Below, one piece after another: positions 7,583-15,812 of a stretch of 64,000 nucleotides of DNA (positions are counted from its first letter, which is position 1; every line of letters begins with the position of its first letter). A program made the position numbers and the translations under genes. The notes below the pieces were generated by a model, which ran no database searches, had not been told where the DNA came from, and saw only the letters and a list, made by a program, of their open reading frames with translations. The DNA comes from JAICJR01 sp963848495 (lineage in GTDB: Bacteria; Actinomycetota; Thermoleophilia; Solirubrobacterales; Thermoleophilaceae), in NCBI GenBank assembly GCA_963848495.1, contig CAWKDV010000004.1, positions 992,001-1,056,000 on the forward strand, read 5' to 3'.

Positions 7583-9262
7583 ATGCACACCAGTCTCGAG
7601 ATCGCCCAAGATGCCGAGCTCCGGCCGATCGAGTCCATCGCCGAGCAGCTCGGGCTCGAACACGACGAGGTCGAGCCATATGGCCGGTTCAAGGCGAAGC
7701 TGAACCTGTCCGTGCTCGACCGGCTCGCCACCGTGCCGGAGGGCAAGCTCGTCTGCGTCACCGGGATAACCCCGGTCCTGGGCGGCGCCGGCAAGACCAC
7801 GACCTCCGTCGCGCTCACCGAGGGGCTCGGCGCGATCGGAAAAAGGACGGTGCTGTGCCTGCGCGAGCCATCGGTCGGACCGGTGTTCGGGGTCAAGGGA
7901 GGCGCCGCCGGTGGGGGCAGGGCGCAGGTGTTGCCGATGGAGGACATCAACCTTCACTTCAACGGCGACATCCACGCGATCGGCGCCGCCAACAACTTGC
8001 TCGCGGCGATGATCGACGCGTCGATCCTGCACGGCAACCCGTTGGCGATCGACGCGCTGCGCATCTCGTGGAAGCGCGCTCTCGACATCAATGACCGCTC
8101 CCTCCGTGAGCTGGTGATCGGGCTCGGCGGACGGGCAAACGGCTACCCGCGCGAGACCGGCTTCGATATCACCGCGGCCTCCGAAGTGATGGCCATCGTC
8201 GCCGTCGCCCGCAGCCTGCACGACCTGCGCGCCCGGCTCGGCGAGATCACGGTCGCCCACAGCTACGACGGGGGCCGACCGGTGAAGGCTGAGGAGCTGG
8301 GCGCGGCCGGCGCGATGGCGGTGCTGCTCAAGGACGCGATCAAGCCGAACCTGATCCAGACGCTTGAGGGGCAGCCGTGCCTCATGCACTGCGGCCCGTT
8401 CGGGGACATCGACCACGGCAACTCCTCGCTCGTCGCCGACCTGATCGCCCTGCGGCTCGGCGACTACGTCGTCACCGAGTCCGGCTTCGGAGCGGACATG
8501 GGCATGGAGAAGCTGTTCGACATCGTCTGCCGCATCGGCGGCGTGACGCCGAGCTGCGTCGTGCTGGTCTGCACCGCCACCGCCCTCAAGCACCACGCCG
8601 GGCTCGACACCCCCGAGCGGGTCGACGCCGCCCGCGGCCTCGCCGCGATCGTCGAGGGCTCGAAGAACCTACAGCGCCACCTCGCGATCGTGCGCGAGTT
8701 CGGCGTCCCCTGCGTGGTCGCCGTCAACCGCCTCAGCGACGAGACCGACGAGGAGATCGACCTCGTGGTCCAGCTGGCGCAGGAGTACGGCGCCCATGCC
8801 GCTGTCGCGCACGAGGGCTTCCAGTCCGGCGGCGAAGGCGCAACTGATCTTGCGCGTGCGGTAGCGGAAGCGTGCGAGACGCCGGCTGAATTCCGTCTGC
8901 TCTACGACGAGGGGGCGTCGATCCGAGAGAAGATCGAGACGGTCGCCACCAGGGTGTACGGCGCCGCAGGCGCCTTCGTCTACCCCGCGGCTGAGCGCAA
9001 GATCGCCCAGTACGAGGCCGACGGCCTCGATCGCCTGCCGATCTGCATCGCCAAAACACCCCGCTCGCTCTCACCCGACCCGGCCCTGCGCAATGCGCCC
9101 GAGGGCTTCACGCTCCCGGTCCGCGACATGCGGGCCTACACCGGAGCGGGGTGGATCGTCCCGCTCTGCGGCGAGATCACGCAGATGCCGGGCATTGGCC
9201 GCGGCCACGCGGCGGCAAACGTTGACATCGACCCCGAGGGCCGAACGGTGGGGCTCTTCTGA
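7583..9262 (+). CDS. fhs: Formate-tetrahydrofolate ligase
   Basis: A 559-residue formyltetrahydrofolate synthetase. It makes 10-formyl-THF from formate, THF and ATP in cytosolic one-carbon metabolism. Strong family matches include the N-terminus LEIAQDAELRPI, the P-loop region TPVLGGAGKTTT (~63-74), REPSVGPVFGVKGGAAGGG, MEDINLHFNGDIHAI and TESGFGADMGMEKLFDIVCR. Length is typical (~555-560). ATG 7583 is chosen over GTG 7562 because family members start just before LEIAQ and GTG 7562 abuts the riboswitch. Enolase follows after 17 bases in the same operon, both under the fluoride riboswitch. Confidence 0.95.
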   Translation: MHTSLEIAQDAELRPIESIAEQLGLEHDEVEPYGRFKAKLNLSVLDRLATVPEGKLVCVTGITPVLGGAGKTTTSVALTEGLGAIGKRTVLCLREPSVGPVFGVKGGAAGGGRAQVLPMEDINLHFNGDIHAIGAANNLLAAMIDASILHGNPLAIDALRISWKRALDINDRSLRELVIGLGGRANGYPRETGFDITAASEVMAIVAVARSLHDLRARLGEITVAHSYDGGRPVKAEELGAAGAMAVLLKDAIKPNLIQTLEGQPCLMHCGPFGDIDHGNSSLVADLIALRLGDYVVTESGFGADMGMEKLFDIVCRIGGVTPSCVVLVCTATALKHHAGLDTPERVDAARGLAAIVEGSKNLQRHLAIVREFGVPCVVAVNRLSDETDEEIDLVVQLAQEYGAHAAVAHEGFQSGGEGATDLARAVAEACETPAEFRLLYDEGASIREKIETVATRVYGAAGAFVYPAAERKIAQYEADGLDRLPICIAKTPRSLSPDPALRNAPEGFTLPVRDMRAYTGAGWIVPLCGEITQMPGIGRGHAAANVDIDPEGRTVGLF

Positions 9263-9279
9263 ACCACGGAGGCAATCGC

Positions 9280-10557
9280 ATGAGCGCAATCGAGAACATC
9301 CACGCACGCCAGATCCTCGACAGCCGCGGCAATCCAACGGTTGAGGTCGACATACGGCTCGGGTCAGGCGCGACGGGGCGCGCCGCGGTGCCGTCCGGCG
9401 CCTCGACCGGCACGCGGGAGGCGCTCGAGCTCCGCGACGGTGACGAGGCCTTCGGCGGCAAGGGCGTGACGCACGCGGTCGCCAACGTCAACGGCGAGAT
9501 CGCGGAGGCTGTCCGCGGACGCGACGCTGCCGACCAGCGGGGGCTCGACCAGGCGATGATCGAGCTCGACGGGACCGAGACGAAGTCGCGGCTCGGTGCC
9601 AATGCGATTCTCGGCGTCTCGCTGGCTAACGCACGTGCCGCCGCGGCGGACAACGGCGTCCCGCTGTGGCGCTACCTCGGCGGCGACGACGCGCATGTCC
9701 TGCCGGTTCCGATGATGAACGTGCTGAACGGTGGCGTACACGCGGACAACCCGGTCGATTTCCAGGAGTTCATGATCGCCCCTGTGGGCGCCGCCTCATT
9801 CGCCGACGCGGCGCGGATGGGCGCCGAGGTCTACCAGCAGCTCAAGTCGACGCTCAAGCAGCAGGGTCTCTCGGCCGCGGTGGGTGACGAGGGCGGCTTC
9901 GCCCCGGCGCTCCATTCGAACGAGGCGCCGCTCGAGCTGCTTGTAACCGCGATCGAGGCCGCCGGCTACCGGCCGGGCGACGAGGTTGCGATCTGCCTCG
10001 ACCCCGCCGCCAGCGAGCTGTTCAAGGACGGTCGGTATGAGCTGGCCGGCGAGGGACGCAGCCTCTCGAGCGAGGAGATGGTGGACCTCTGGGAGTCGGT
10101 CGCCGACCGCTACCCCGTGCTGTTGTTGGAGGACGGGATGGCCGAGCAGGACTGGGACGGCTGGAAGCTGCTCACCGACCGCATCGGCGACCGGGTGCAG
10201 CTCGTCGGCGACGACATCTTCGTCACGAACCCGGCGATCCTGCAGCAGGGCATCGAGCGCGGCATTGCCAACAGCATCCTGATCAAGCTCAACCAGATCG
10301 GGACACTCAGCGAGACGCTCGACACGATGGCGCTGGCCCGCGACAACGGCTACCGCTGCTTCGTCTCACACCGCTCCGGCGAGACGGAAGACACCTTCAT
10401 CGCCGACTTCGTGGTCGCCACCGGCGCCGGCCAGATCAAGACCGGGGCGCCAGCCCGTTCCGAGCGGGTCGCCAAGTACAACCAGCTCATGCGCATCGAG
10501 GAGGAGCTGGGCGACCGCGCGACCTATGCGGGACGGATGGCCGTGGCGGTGGGCTGA
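9280..10557 (+). CDS. eno: Enolase (phosphopyruvate hydratase)
   Basis: A 425-residue enolase, catalysing 2-phosphoglycerate to phosphoenolpyruvate with Mg2+. Visible are the N-terminal ARQILDSRGNPTVEVD, NVLNGGVHADNPVDFQEFMI, the catalytic Glu204 in GDEGGFAP, the metal-binding LLEDGMAEQDWDGW, catalytic Lys336 in KLNQIGT, and SHRSGETED. ATG 9280 has GGAGG upstream. Fluoride with phosphate and Mg2+ is a classic enolase inhibitor. Placing eno behind a fluoride riboswitch therefore suggests that the cell makes more enzyme under fluoride stress. Whether this is the only enolase of the genome cannot be seen. Confidence 0.97.
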   Translation: MSAIENIHARQILDSRGNPTVEVDIRLGSGATGRAAVPSGASTGTREALELRDGDEAFGGKGVTHAVANVNGEIAEAVRGRDAADQRGLDQAMIELDGTETKSRLGANAILGVSLANARAAAADNGVPLWRYLGGDDAHVLPVPMMNVLNGGVHADNPVDFQEFMIAPVGAASFADAARMGAEVYQQLKSTLKQQGLSAAVGDEGGFAPALHSNEAPLELLVTAIEAAGYRPGDEVAICLDPAASELFKDGRYELAGEGRSLSSEEMVDLWESVADRYPVLLLEDGMAEQDWDGWKLLTDRIGDRVQLVGDDIFVTNPAILQQGIERGIANSILIKLNQIGTLSETLDTMALARDNGYRCFVSHRSGETEDTFIADFVVATGAGQIKTGAPARSERVAKYNQLMRIEEELGDRATYAGRMAVAVG

Positions 10558-10592
10558 GCTTGCGACCGAGTCGGCCGGTGCCGGCGGTCGGG

Positions 10593-10775
10593 ATGAGCGC
10601 ACTCATCCTGCACCTCGCGGCGGAGGAGGCGGCTGTCGTTGAGGAGGTCACCGACGAGGGACGGCGTGTCGTGGCCGTGACCGAGGGCGGGGAGAGATTC
10701 GAATTTCGCCTGCGCCGCTCGACCGCTCGCTACCACTCCAGAGGAGCCGGACCGCGGTTGCGATTGCTCCCTTAA
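10593..10775 (+). CDS. Small hypothetical protein downstream of enolase
   Basis: A 60-residue protein from ATG 10593 (an upstream TTG 10560 is possible). The sequence alternates beta-like stretches (AAVVEEVTDEGRRVVAVTEG, ERFEFRLRR), looking like a small single beta-barrel or swapped-hairpin domain. It lies 35 bases after enolase and may be the last gene of that operon. No family is recognised. Confidence 0.45.
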   Translation: MSALILHLAAEEAAVVEEVTDEGRRVVAVTEGGERFEFRLRRSTARYHSRGAGPRLRLLP

Positions 10776-10795
10776 CGCGGGAGACCTACGCCGAC

Positions 10796-11536
10796 TCACT
10801 GCGCCTGTCGCTCGAGCAACGCAGTGGCTTGCGCTGGGTCCAACGGCTTGAGGAGATGTCGCACCAGGCCATCGGCCCCGGGAAAGCCGGTGCGTCGGAT
10901 CTCTTCGGCCGCTCGCTCGATGTCATAGGGCGCGCATCGGAACGCGAGATCGGGTCCCAGCAACAGCCAATAGGCGCCGGCGGCACCGCCGAAGGGCGCA
11001 CCGACACTTCCGGCGTTGACCAGGCGGACGCCATCGATCCGCCGGTCGAACTGCATGTGGGTGTGCCCGCACACCACGACGGGCTCGTCGACCCCCGAGA
11101 GCGCCGCGCGCAAGCGCGATTCCGGGGTCGCGCCGGTCACTACCTCCGAGTCGCTGCGCGGCGACCCGTGGCAGAACAAGACTTCGCCGAGTCCCTCAAT
11201 TTCAACGACCAGCCGCTCCTCGAACGAGGCGAGGAAGTCGCGGTGACGGCGTTCGATGCGCGAGGCGACCCACGCGGCTGCGGGCGGGTAACCGCTTGCG
11301 TCGCCGCGGTCATACGCCGCGACGAGCTCACGGTCGGTGTTGCCGCGGATGAAGCGCGCCTTCTCTTGCAGGCCCAACACCGCTTCGATGGACTCGACCG
11401 GCATCGGCCCGCTGGCCACATCGCCCCCGAAGACGAGCAGATCGACATCGGACCGCTCGACCTCCTCCAAGGCCGCGCGGAGCGCGGGTAAGTTGCCGTG
11501 GATGTCGTAGAGGGCAGCTGCTCGCTTGACGCGCAA
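10796..11536 (-). CDS. Metallophosphoesterase (calcineurin-like)
   Basis: A 246-residue two-metal phosphoesterase of the YfcE/MJ0936-like group. Metal-ligand motifs appear in order: DIHGN (11-15), FGGDVASG, GNTDRE, FCHGSP and VCGHTHMQFDR. The substrate is unknown; relatives hydrolyse phosphodiesters or nucleotide phosphates. The start is TTG 11536 (MRVKRAAALYDIHGN after initiation), 7 bases after the stop of the GalT-like gene, so the pair is an operon. The frame stays open upstream but is antisense to nothing conserved. Confidence 0.82.
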   Translation of the reverse strand: MRVKRAAALYDIHGNLPALRAALEEVERSDVDLLVFGGDVASGPMPVESIEAVLGLQEKARFIRGNTDRELVAAYDRGDASGYPPAAAWVASRIERRHRDFLASFEERLVVEIEGLGEVLFCHGSPRSDSEVVTGATPESRLRAALSGVDEPVVVCGHTHMQFDRRIDGVRLVNAGSVGAPFGGAAGAYWLLLGPDLAFRCAPYDIERAAEEIRRTGFPGADGLVRHLLKPLDPAQATALLERQAQ

Positions 11537-11543
11537 TGGACGC

Positions 11544-12548
11544 TCAGCTTCGAAAGCGGTCCGCGGCTTGCTCGGCGAGTCGCTCGGGCGAGATATCGAC
11601 CGCCGCCTCCCAGTGCAGCCGCTCGAAGTACGTCGCGTCGGAGCGGTAGAGCGGCTGCAGGTTCGAGCGGCAGGCCATGCGCAGGTTGAGCGGATAGCCC
11701 GGCGTGGCCGAAGGGGCGCCGTAGATCGCCATGTTGAAGCTCTCGAAGCCGAGCTCCGAGTAGAGGTTGAGCGCCGTGGCGATCCCGTAGCCGAGCTCCT
11801 CGACCGCATCATCGTCGAGCTGCACCGGCGAGGCCACGCCGCCGATGAAGGCACGCAGCTCCGCCGGTGCTATCGGAGCAAAGCTCGCCAGCCACTCCAC
11901 CGACCCCGTCGAGCCGAGATAACGCTCACCCGCCTCTCGCTCGTGCTCCAAGTATGCGTTGAAGCGCTCGGCCGGGACATCGGCCAGCAGCCTCTGGAAG
12001 GTCGTCGGAAGGCGGTCCACGCTGCCCTGCATGTGCGGGTGGAAGAGCGAGCTGCCGGAAGGCAGCATGTGGTTCGCGTTGATCGATGCCCACCGCGCTT
12101 CGGAATCGACGCGCATCACAGCGCGGCCGAACTCGACCTGCGTAGCCAAGTTGTCGGTCACGAGGCGCGGCGTCATTCGCCCGAGCGGCAGGAAATGGAG
12201 GTCCGGCGAGTAGACCGACACGCAGCTATGAGCGGAGTACGCCAACAGGTTCGGGAACAGCAATGCGTCCCCCCGCTGAATGCGCCCCTCGGACCATACC
12301 TCCGGCGGCAGCTTGGGAGTCATCTCGTCGATCCGCTCGCGGCAGAACGGGCAGCTCGCCGCGAACCGCTCGCCGACTTCTGCGAGGTCCAGGTCTGAAC
12401 GTGGGAACAGCTCCCCCGGAGCACTCACCAATCGCGCGCTGTGAGCGGTGAGTGGATCCCAGCGAACCTCGAGCCCCGCCTTGACCCGCTCGAACCCGCG
12501 ACGGGGGTCAAGGAGCTCCGCCGACAGACGCTCGCGCCGCAGCTCCAT
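11544..12548 (-). CDS. Galactose-1-phosphate uridylyltransferase-like (HIT superfamily) protein
   Basis: A 334-residue GalT-like nucleotidyltransferase. CPFC (66-69) and later HPHMQ (170-174) match the zinc ligands and the active-site His-x-His-x-Gln of GalT/ADP-sulfurylase-type enzymes. LPLGRM and HSCVSVYSP are also family-like. The exact substrate is uncertain, because no other Leloir-pathway gene lies nearby. ATG 12548 begins MELRRERLSAELLDPRRG, as relatives do; the open frame beyond it runs into tRNA-scar DNA and is not coding. Confidence 0.75.
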   Translation of the reverse strand: MELRRERLSAELLDPRRGFERVKAGLEVRWDPLTAHSARLVSAPGELFPRSDLDLAEVGERFAASCPFCRERIDEMTPKLPPEVWSEGRIQRGDALLFPNLLAYSAHSCVSVYSPDLHFLPLGRMTPRLVTDNLATQVEFGRAVMRVDSEARWASINANHMLPSGSSLFHPHMQGSVDRLPTTFQRLLADVPAERFNAYLEHEREAGERYLGSTGSVEWLASFAPIAPAELRAFIGGVASPVQLDDDAVEELGYGIATALNLYSELGFESFNMAIYGAPSATPGYPLNLRMACRSNLQPLYRSDATYFERLHWEAAVDISPERLAEQAADRFRS

Positions 12549-12661
12549 CGGGATGAATGCTAAGCGCGGGCAGCGTGCGACCGTGCCCCGAGCGAACCTG
12601 AATCGAGAAATTGGGTTCCAATTGGGCCCGAGCCAGCGGAGCGTGGAGCAGACCTTCAACG

Positions 12662-12690
12662 GAAAACCCCGCGTTAGGGGGCTTTTCGTG
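12662..12690. terminator. Hairpin with A and T tracts, likely bidirectional terminator
   Basis: AAAACCCC-GCGTTA-GGGGGCTTTT is a GC stem flanked by A and T runs, so it reads as an intrinsic terminator on either strand. It sits right behind the 3' end of the tRNA remnant on the minus strand, where a tRNA gene terminator would be. Confidence 0.6.
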
Positions 12691-12693
12691 AGG

Positions 12694-12736
12694 GTGAGCG
12701 AAGGGACTCGAACCCCCGACCGCCTGGACCAACAAC
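12694..12736 (-). pseudogene. 3' remnant of a tRNA gene (identity not assignable)
   Basis: On the minus strand the T-arm GGGGG-TTCGAGT-CCCTT is followed by CGCTCAC, an acceptor 3' strand without its partner (GTGAGCG is not found upstream). The anticodon and D arms cannot be folded, so only the 3' half remains. The same sequence, one T-stem pair degraded, recurs at 43854-43897 on the same strand. Such tRNA 3' ends are typical attachment-site footprints of integrated elements. Confidence 0.6.
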
Positions 12737-12860
12737 CCTCCTCATTGCAGTGCGCTGGTCGGCGCACGCCTTCACGTAGGGCCGGCCGACGCACGTACCC
12801 CATATGGAAGGTCGATGCAAGGGGCGCGAGCCGCGACCGTTACCCGGCGGGGTAACAAAC

Positions 12861-12960
12861 GGGGTAACAAATGCTGTTCGCAATGCGTCCAGTGCGTCCA
12901 GCCGAATGGCTCTGAAAAGCCAAACCTGGACGCGCTGGACACCCCGCACACGCCCTCGAC
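12861..12960 (+). repeat. Copy A of a ~100-bp repeat joined to a tRNA-Leu fragment
   Basis: Begins GGGGTAACAAATGCTGTTCG and contains AAAGCCAAACCTGGAC and ACACCCCGCACAC. A diverged copy lies inverted at 43973-44066. The first 11 bases are themselves duplicated just upstream (12850-12860). It is probably the end of a mobile element or integration scar; no protein is recognised in it. Confidence 0.6.
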
Positions 12961-13018
12961 AAGGTTGAGGGCCTTGTGGGGGGATTCCCCCGTGGGAGTT
13001 CGAGTCTCCCTGGGCGCA
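12960..13018 (+). pseudogene. 3' half of a tRNA-Leu(GAG) gene
   Basis: The anticodon arm CAAGG-TTGAGGG-CCTTG (anticodon GAG) is followed by a long variable arm GGGGGG-ATT-CCCCC, the T-arm GGGAG-TTCGAGT-CTCCC and acceptor strand TGGGCGC plus A. This is a type-II tRNA-Leu. The 5' acceptor and D-arm are missing; the sequence to the left is the ~100-bp repeat instead. It is therefore a truncated copy, probably left by integration. Confidence 0.75.
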
Positions 13019-13283
13019 CTGAGAAAGACAGCGTTTGCAGGGCTTTCACGACGTCCTGGCGGCCGTCCTCGTCGGCTGGCTGTGATCCAGGGCCGCTGAT
13101 CTGTTGTTACCCGTACACGCGTGGCTGGAGGCCGTTTTGCGCCTGACCAGGGGCATGACGCCGGGCGCCCAATACTGCACCACGTTCGGGAAGCGAAAAG
13201 TGCACCAGCTGCCTTGTCGGTGATGACCGCTTGAGCTCTCACGCTCGATTGGTTCTGCCGGTCGAGACGGAGGTGCTGAGGAG

Positions 13284-14477
13284 GTGCGGAGCGCGTTGGA
13301 GTGGGCGCAGGCAAGGGCGTGGGCGGCGGACGGGGTCTCGCAGCGCGAGATCGCCAGGCGGCTTGGGATCAACCGGCGGACCGTCAAGCGGATGCTCGAG
13401 TCGGATCGGCCACCGCGTTACGAGCGCGCGGCGCAGGGTTCGATGCTCGACCCGCTCGAGCCGGTGATGCGGGCGACGCTTGAGGAGTGTCCTGACGTGA
13501 GGGCGCCGCGGATGACCGACATCCTGCGCGACGGGTACGGCTACCGGGGCTCGGTCGATCTGGTGCGGCGCCGTCTGCAGCAGCTGCGTCCGCCACGCGA
13601 GCGCGCCGCCCAACGGACGGGCTACCGGCCGGGCCAGGTGCTCCAGCTCGATTGGCTCGAGCTGCCGACCCGCCCCAGGATCGCCGGGCGCGAGCGGCGC
13701 GTCTACGCGCTGCTCGGGACATTCTCGACCGAGCCCTTCTCGCGCGGCGTCGCCGGCGTGCACGCGGTCGCGTGGAAGGCGTAGTGGCCGCGCAGGTGCA
13801 GAAACCTGGGGTTCCAGCGCACAACATCGCGCTCGCGCTTTGCGACGACCGAGCGCAGGTTGTCGTAGACGCACTCGCGCACGACGCCGCCGAGCCAGTC
13901 GAACAGGCGGCTGTGACCCTCGAGGAACGACTCGCAGGTCATGTCGAACGAGAAGTGCGCCGACTGCGCGCCCGAGTACGGCGTGCGCCACCTGAAGACG
14001 GGCTTCTGGCCGGCGCGGCGGGTCGCGTCGCTAACCGATCTCGACGAGCAGTACGCGGACTGGCGCGACCGGGTCTGCAACAGGCGCCGGCATTCGACCG
14101 GGCGCTTCATGGTCGACGAGCGGCTGGGCGAGGAGCGGGACGCGCTGCGGCCGCTGCCGCCGGCGGGCTTCGACTACGCCTACGCGCGCGCGAGCCGGGT
14201 GCCGCTCGACGGCTATCTGCGTTATCGCCAGAGCTTCTACCGCGCGCCCGAGGCGCTCGTCCACCAGCGCGTGACGCTGCAGGCAGATCGCGACTCGGTC
14301 TGGATCGAGCACCGCGGCGCGGAGGTCGCGCGCTACCCGCGCAGCTACGAGCCTGGCAGCTGGCTGCCGGCGCCCAGGTTGCGGCCCGAGCCGCCGCCAG
14401 CGCCGGTGCCGGCACGGATCGTCGTGCCCGAGGTCTGCCCGCCCGAGCTCGCCGACTACGCGGAGCTCTGCGCGTGA
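13284..14477 (+). pseudogene. istA: istA, IS21 transposase interrupted by an internal inversion
   Basis: The N-terminal part (13284-~13720) has the helix-turn-helix (VSQREIARRLGINRRTVKRM) and the start of the integrase core (QVLQLDWLE, containing the first catalytic Asp). The C-terminal part resumes at ~13983 (GVRHLKTGFWPARR) and runs to TGA 14477. The middle, with the second Asp and the Glu of the DDE triad, is present but on the opposite strand (13721-13982). As it stands no full transposase can be made. The plus-strand frame stops at 13784 inside the inverted DNA. Confidence 0.8.
13721..13982 (-). other. Inverted central segment of istA
   Basis: Read on the minus strand this encodes YSGAQSAHFSFDMTCESF, then ECVYDNLRSVVAKRERD and PREKGSVEN, which is the missing middle of the IS21 transposase core. 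Flipping it back joins ...VYALLGT to YSGAQ and ...KGSVEN to GVRHLKTGFW almost without loss. The inversion is therefore nearly conservative and recent. Boundaries are accurate to a few bases. Confidence 0.8.
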
Positions 14478-15277
14478 GCGCGCGAGCGAAGAAGGCCGCC
14501 GTCGGCGAGCGGCTGCCCTATCTGCTCGGCAAGCTGAAGGCGCCGCGCGTCTTGGAGCGGCTCGAGCAGACGGCCGAGCGGGCCCGCGCCGAAGAGTGGC
14601 CTTACGAGCAGTTTCTCGAGGCGCTGCTCGAGGCCGAGGTGTTCGCCCGCGACGCCTCCGGCGCCAGACAGCGGATCCGCCACGCCCAGTTCCCGGCCAG
14701 AAAGACGCTCGAGGACTTCGACTGGGCAGCCCAGCCCGCGGCGGAGCGGCCGCTCGTCACCCACCTCGCGCAGCTCGCCTGGGTCGAGGAGCACGCCAAC
14801 GTCTGCTTCTTCGGCCCGCCCGGCACCGGCAAGACCCACCTCGCGATCGCGCTCTCAACGAAAGCCTGCGAACAAGGCTTCCGGGTCGCGTTCGCGACCG
14901 CCCAGGAATGGGTCTCACGGCTCGAAGCGGCCCAAGACCGCAACCGGCTCGAGGACGAGCTGCGCCGGCTCGAGCGCTACCACCTGCTGGTCGTCGACGA
15001 GGTCGGCTACCTCCCGCTCGAGCGCCAAGCCGCGAACCTGCTCTTCGCGCTCGTCTCCCGCCGCTACGAGCGCGGCTCGATCATCGTCACATCCAACCGC
15101 AGCTTCGAGCAATGGGGCGAGATCCTCGGCGACGCCATGGTCGCCGCCGCCCTCATCGACCGGCTCGTCCACCACGCCACCATGATCACCCTCAAAGGCA
15201 AGAGCTACCGACTCAGGGAGAGAGGCACCGGGATCGCCCCCGCCGCCCAGGCTCCGCCGCTACGCGGCTCCGCCTGA
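14474..15277 (+). CDS. istB: IstB, IS21 transposition helper ATPase
   Basis: A 267-residue AAA+ ATPase that helps IstA in transposition. Walker A GPPGTGKTHL (~114-123), Walker B LLVVDEVGYLPL and sensor region VTSNRSFEQWGEILGD are intact, and the usual IstB C-terminus LKGKSYRLRE is present. GTG 14474 overlaps the istA stop (GTGA). The protein looks complete, so only the istA partner is disrupted. Confidence 0.9.
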   Translation: MSARAKKAAVGERLPYLLGKLKAPRVLERLEQTAERARAEEWPYEQFLEALLEAEVFARDASGARQRIRHAQFPARKTLEDFDWAAQPAAERPLVTHLAQLAWVEEHANVCFFGPPGTGKTHLAIALSTKACEQGFRVAFATAQEWVSRLEAAQDRNRLEDELRRLERYHLLVVDEVGYLPLERQAANLLFALVSRRYERGSIIVTSNRSFEQWGEILGDAMVAAALIDRLVHHATMITLKGKSYRLRERGTGIAPAAQAPPLRGSA

Positions 15278-15350
15278 ACGGCGCAACCAGCCACCGAGTG
15301 GCGCCCTTCTCGGTTCCTGAAAGTGGCGCACTTTTCGGTTCCTGTTGACA

Positions 15351-15812
15351 GGGCATCCGGCCGCTTGGCGCACAAGGTTGTCGCAGTCGGATTTGGGTGA
15401 GCCTTGTGCGCGAGAATTGTGCGTACGAACGGCGGTCCCGCCGCGGCTGGGGCTCGCGTCATCACCACTCGTGCGGTGAGAGCAATGTCGGTCGCACCGA
15501 ACACACCGAGCGGGTGACCCGGTCACTAGAGCACGCCTTCGTCGATCACCCGCGGCCCACGAGGTCGCCGTGGCCCATCGCTTCAGCGTGCTCACGGCCG
15601 GGAAATTCCGACGCTGACGACACGAAGCCAGCCATCGATCAGCGGGCCGAGGTGGCCGGGCCGTGGATCCGGCGCGAATCCGAGGGCCCGGCCTTCAGCA
15701 GCACTCGCCGGCGCGGCCACGGTTCTGCGGACCACCGGAGCCATGCGGACTTCACCCTGGTCCTCGACGCGGGCGTCCGCGACGGGCGCCTGAAGAAGCT
15801 CGGCTCGAACCT
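15351..15812. other. Gap between the IS21 element and the CLC gene, no supportable gene
   Basis: A frame from 15397 to 15843 on the plus strand is open, but most of its translation has no protein character. Only its last ~30 residues (DFTLVLDAGVRDGRLKKLGS) look protein-like. It overlaps the end of the CLC gene and may be a decayed remnant. No RNA or strong hairpin was seen. Confidence 0.4.

Larger units (their letters stand above)
13156..15350 (+). mobile_element. IS21-family insertion sequence (degraded istA)
   Basis: A ~2.2-kb element with the two-gene istA-istB layout of IS21. The right end, read inward, starts TGTCAACAGGAACCGAAAAG and contains the repeated block GAACCGAAAAGTGCGCC. The left end contains the related AAGCGAAAAGTGCACC. 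The left boundary is approximate (a TGA at ~13156). Target-site duplication could not be identified with confidence. It lies immediately beside the tRNA-Leu fragment. Confidence 0.75.

Noticed and set aside
12694..13018. Two complete tRNA genes
   Set aside because: Neither copy has a 5' acceptor strand or D-arm next to its 3' half, so only fragments can be supported.
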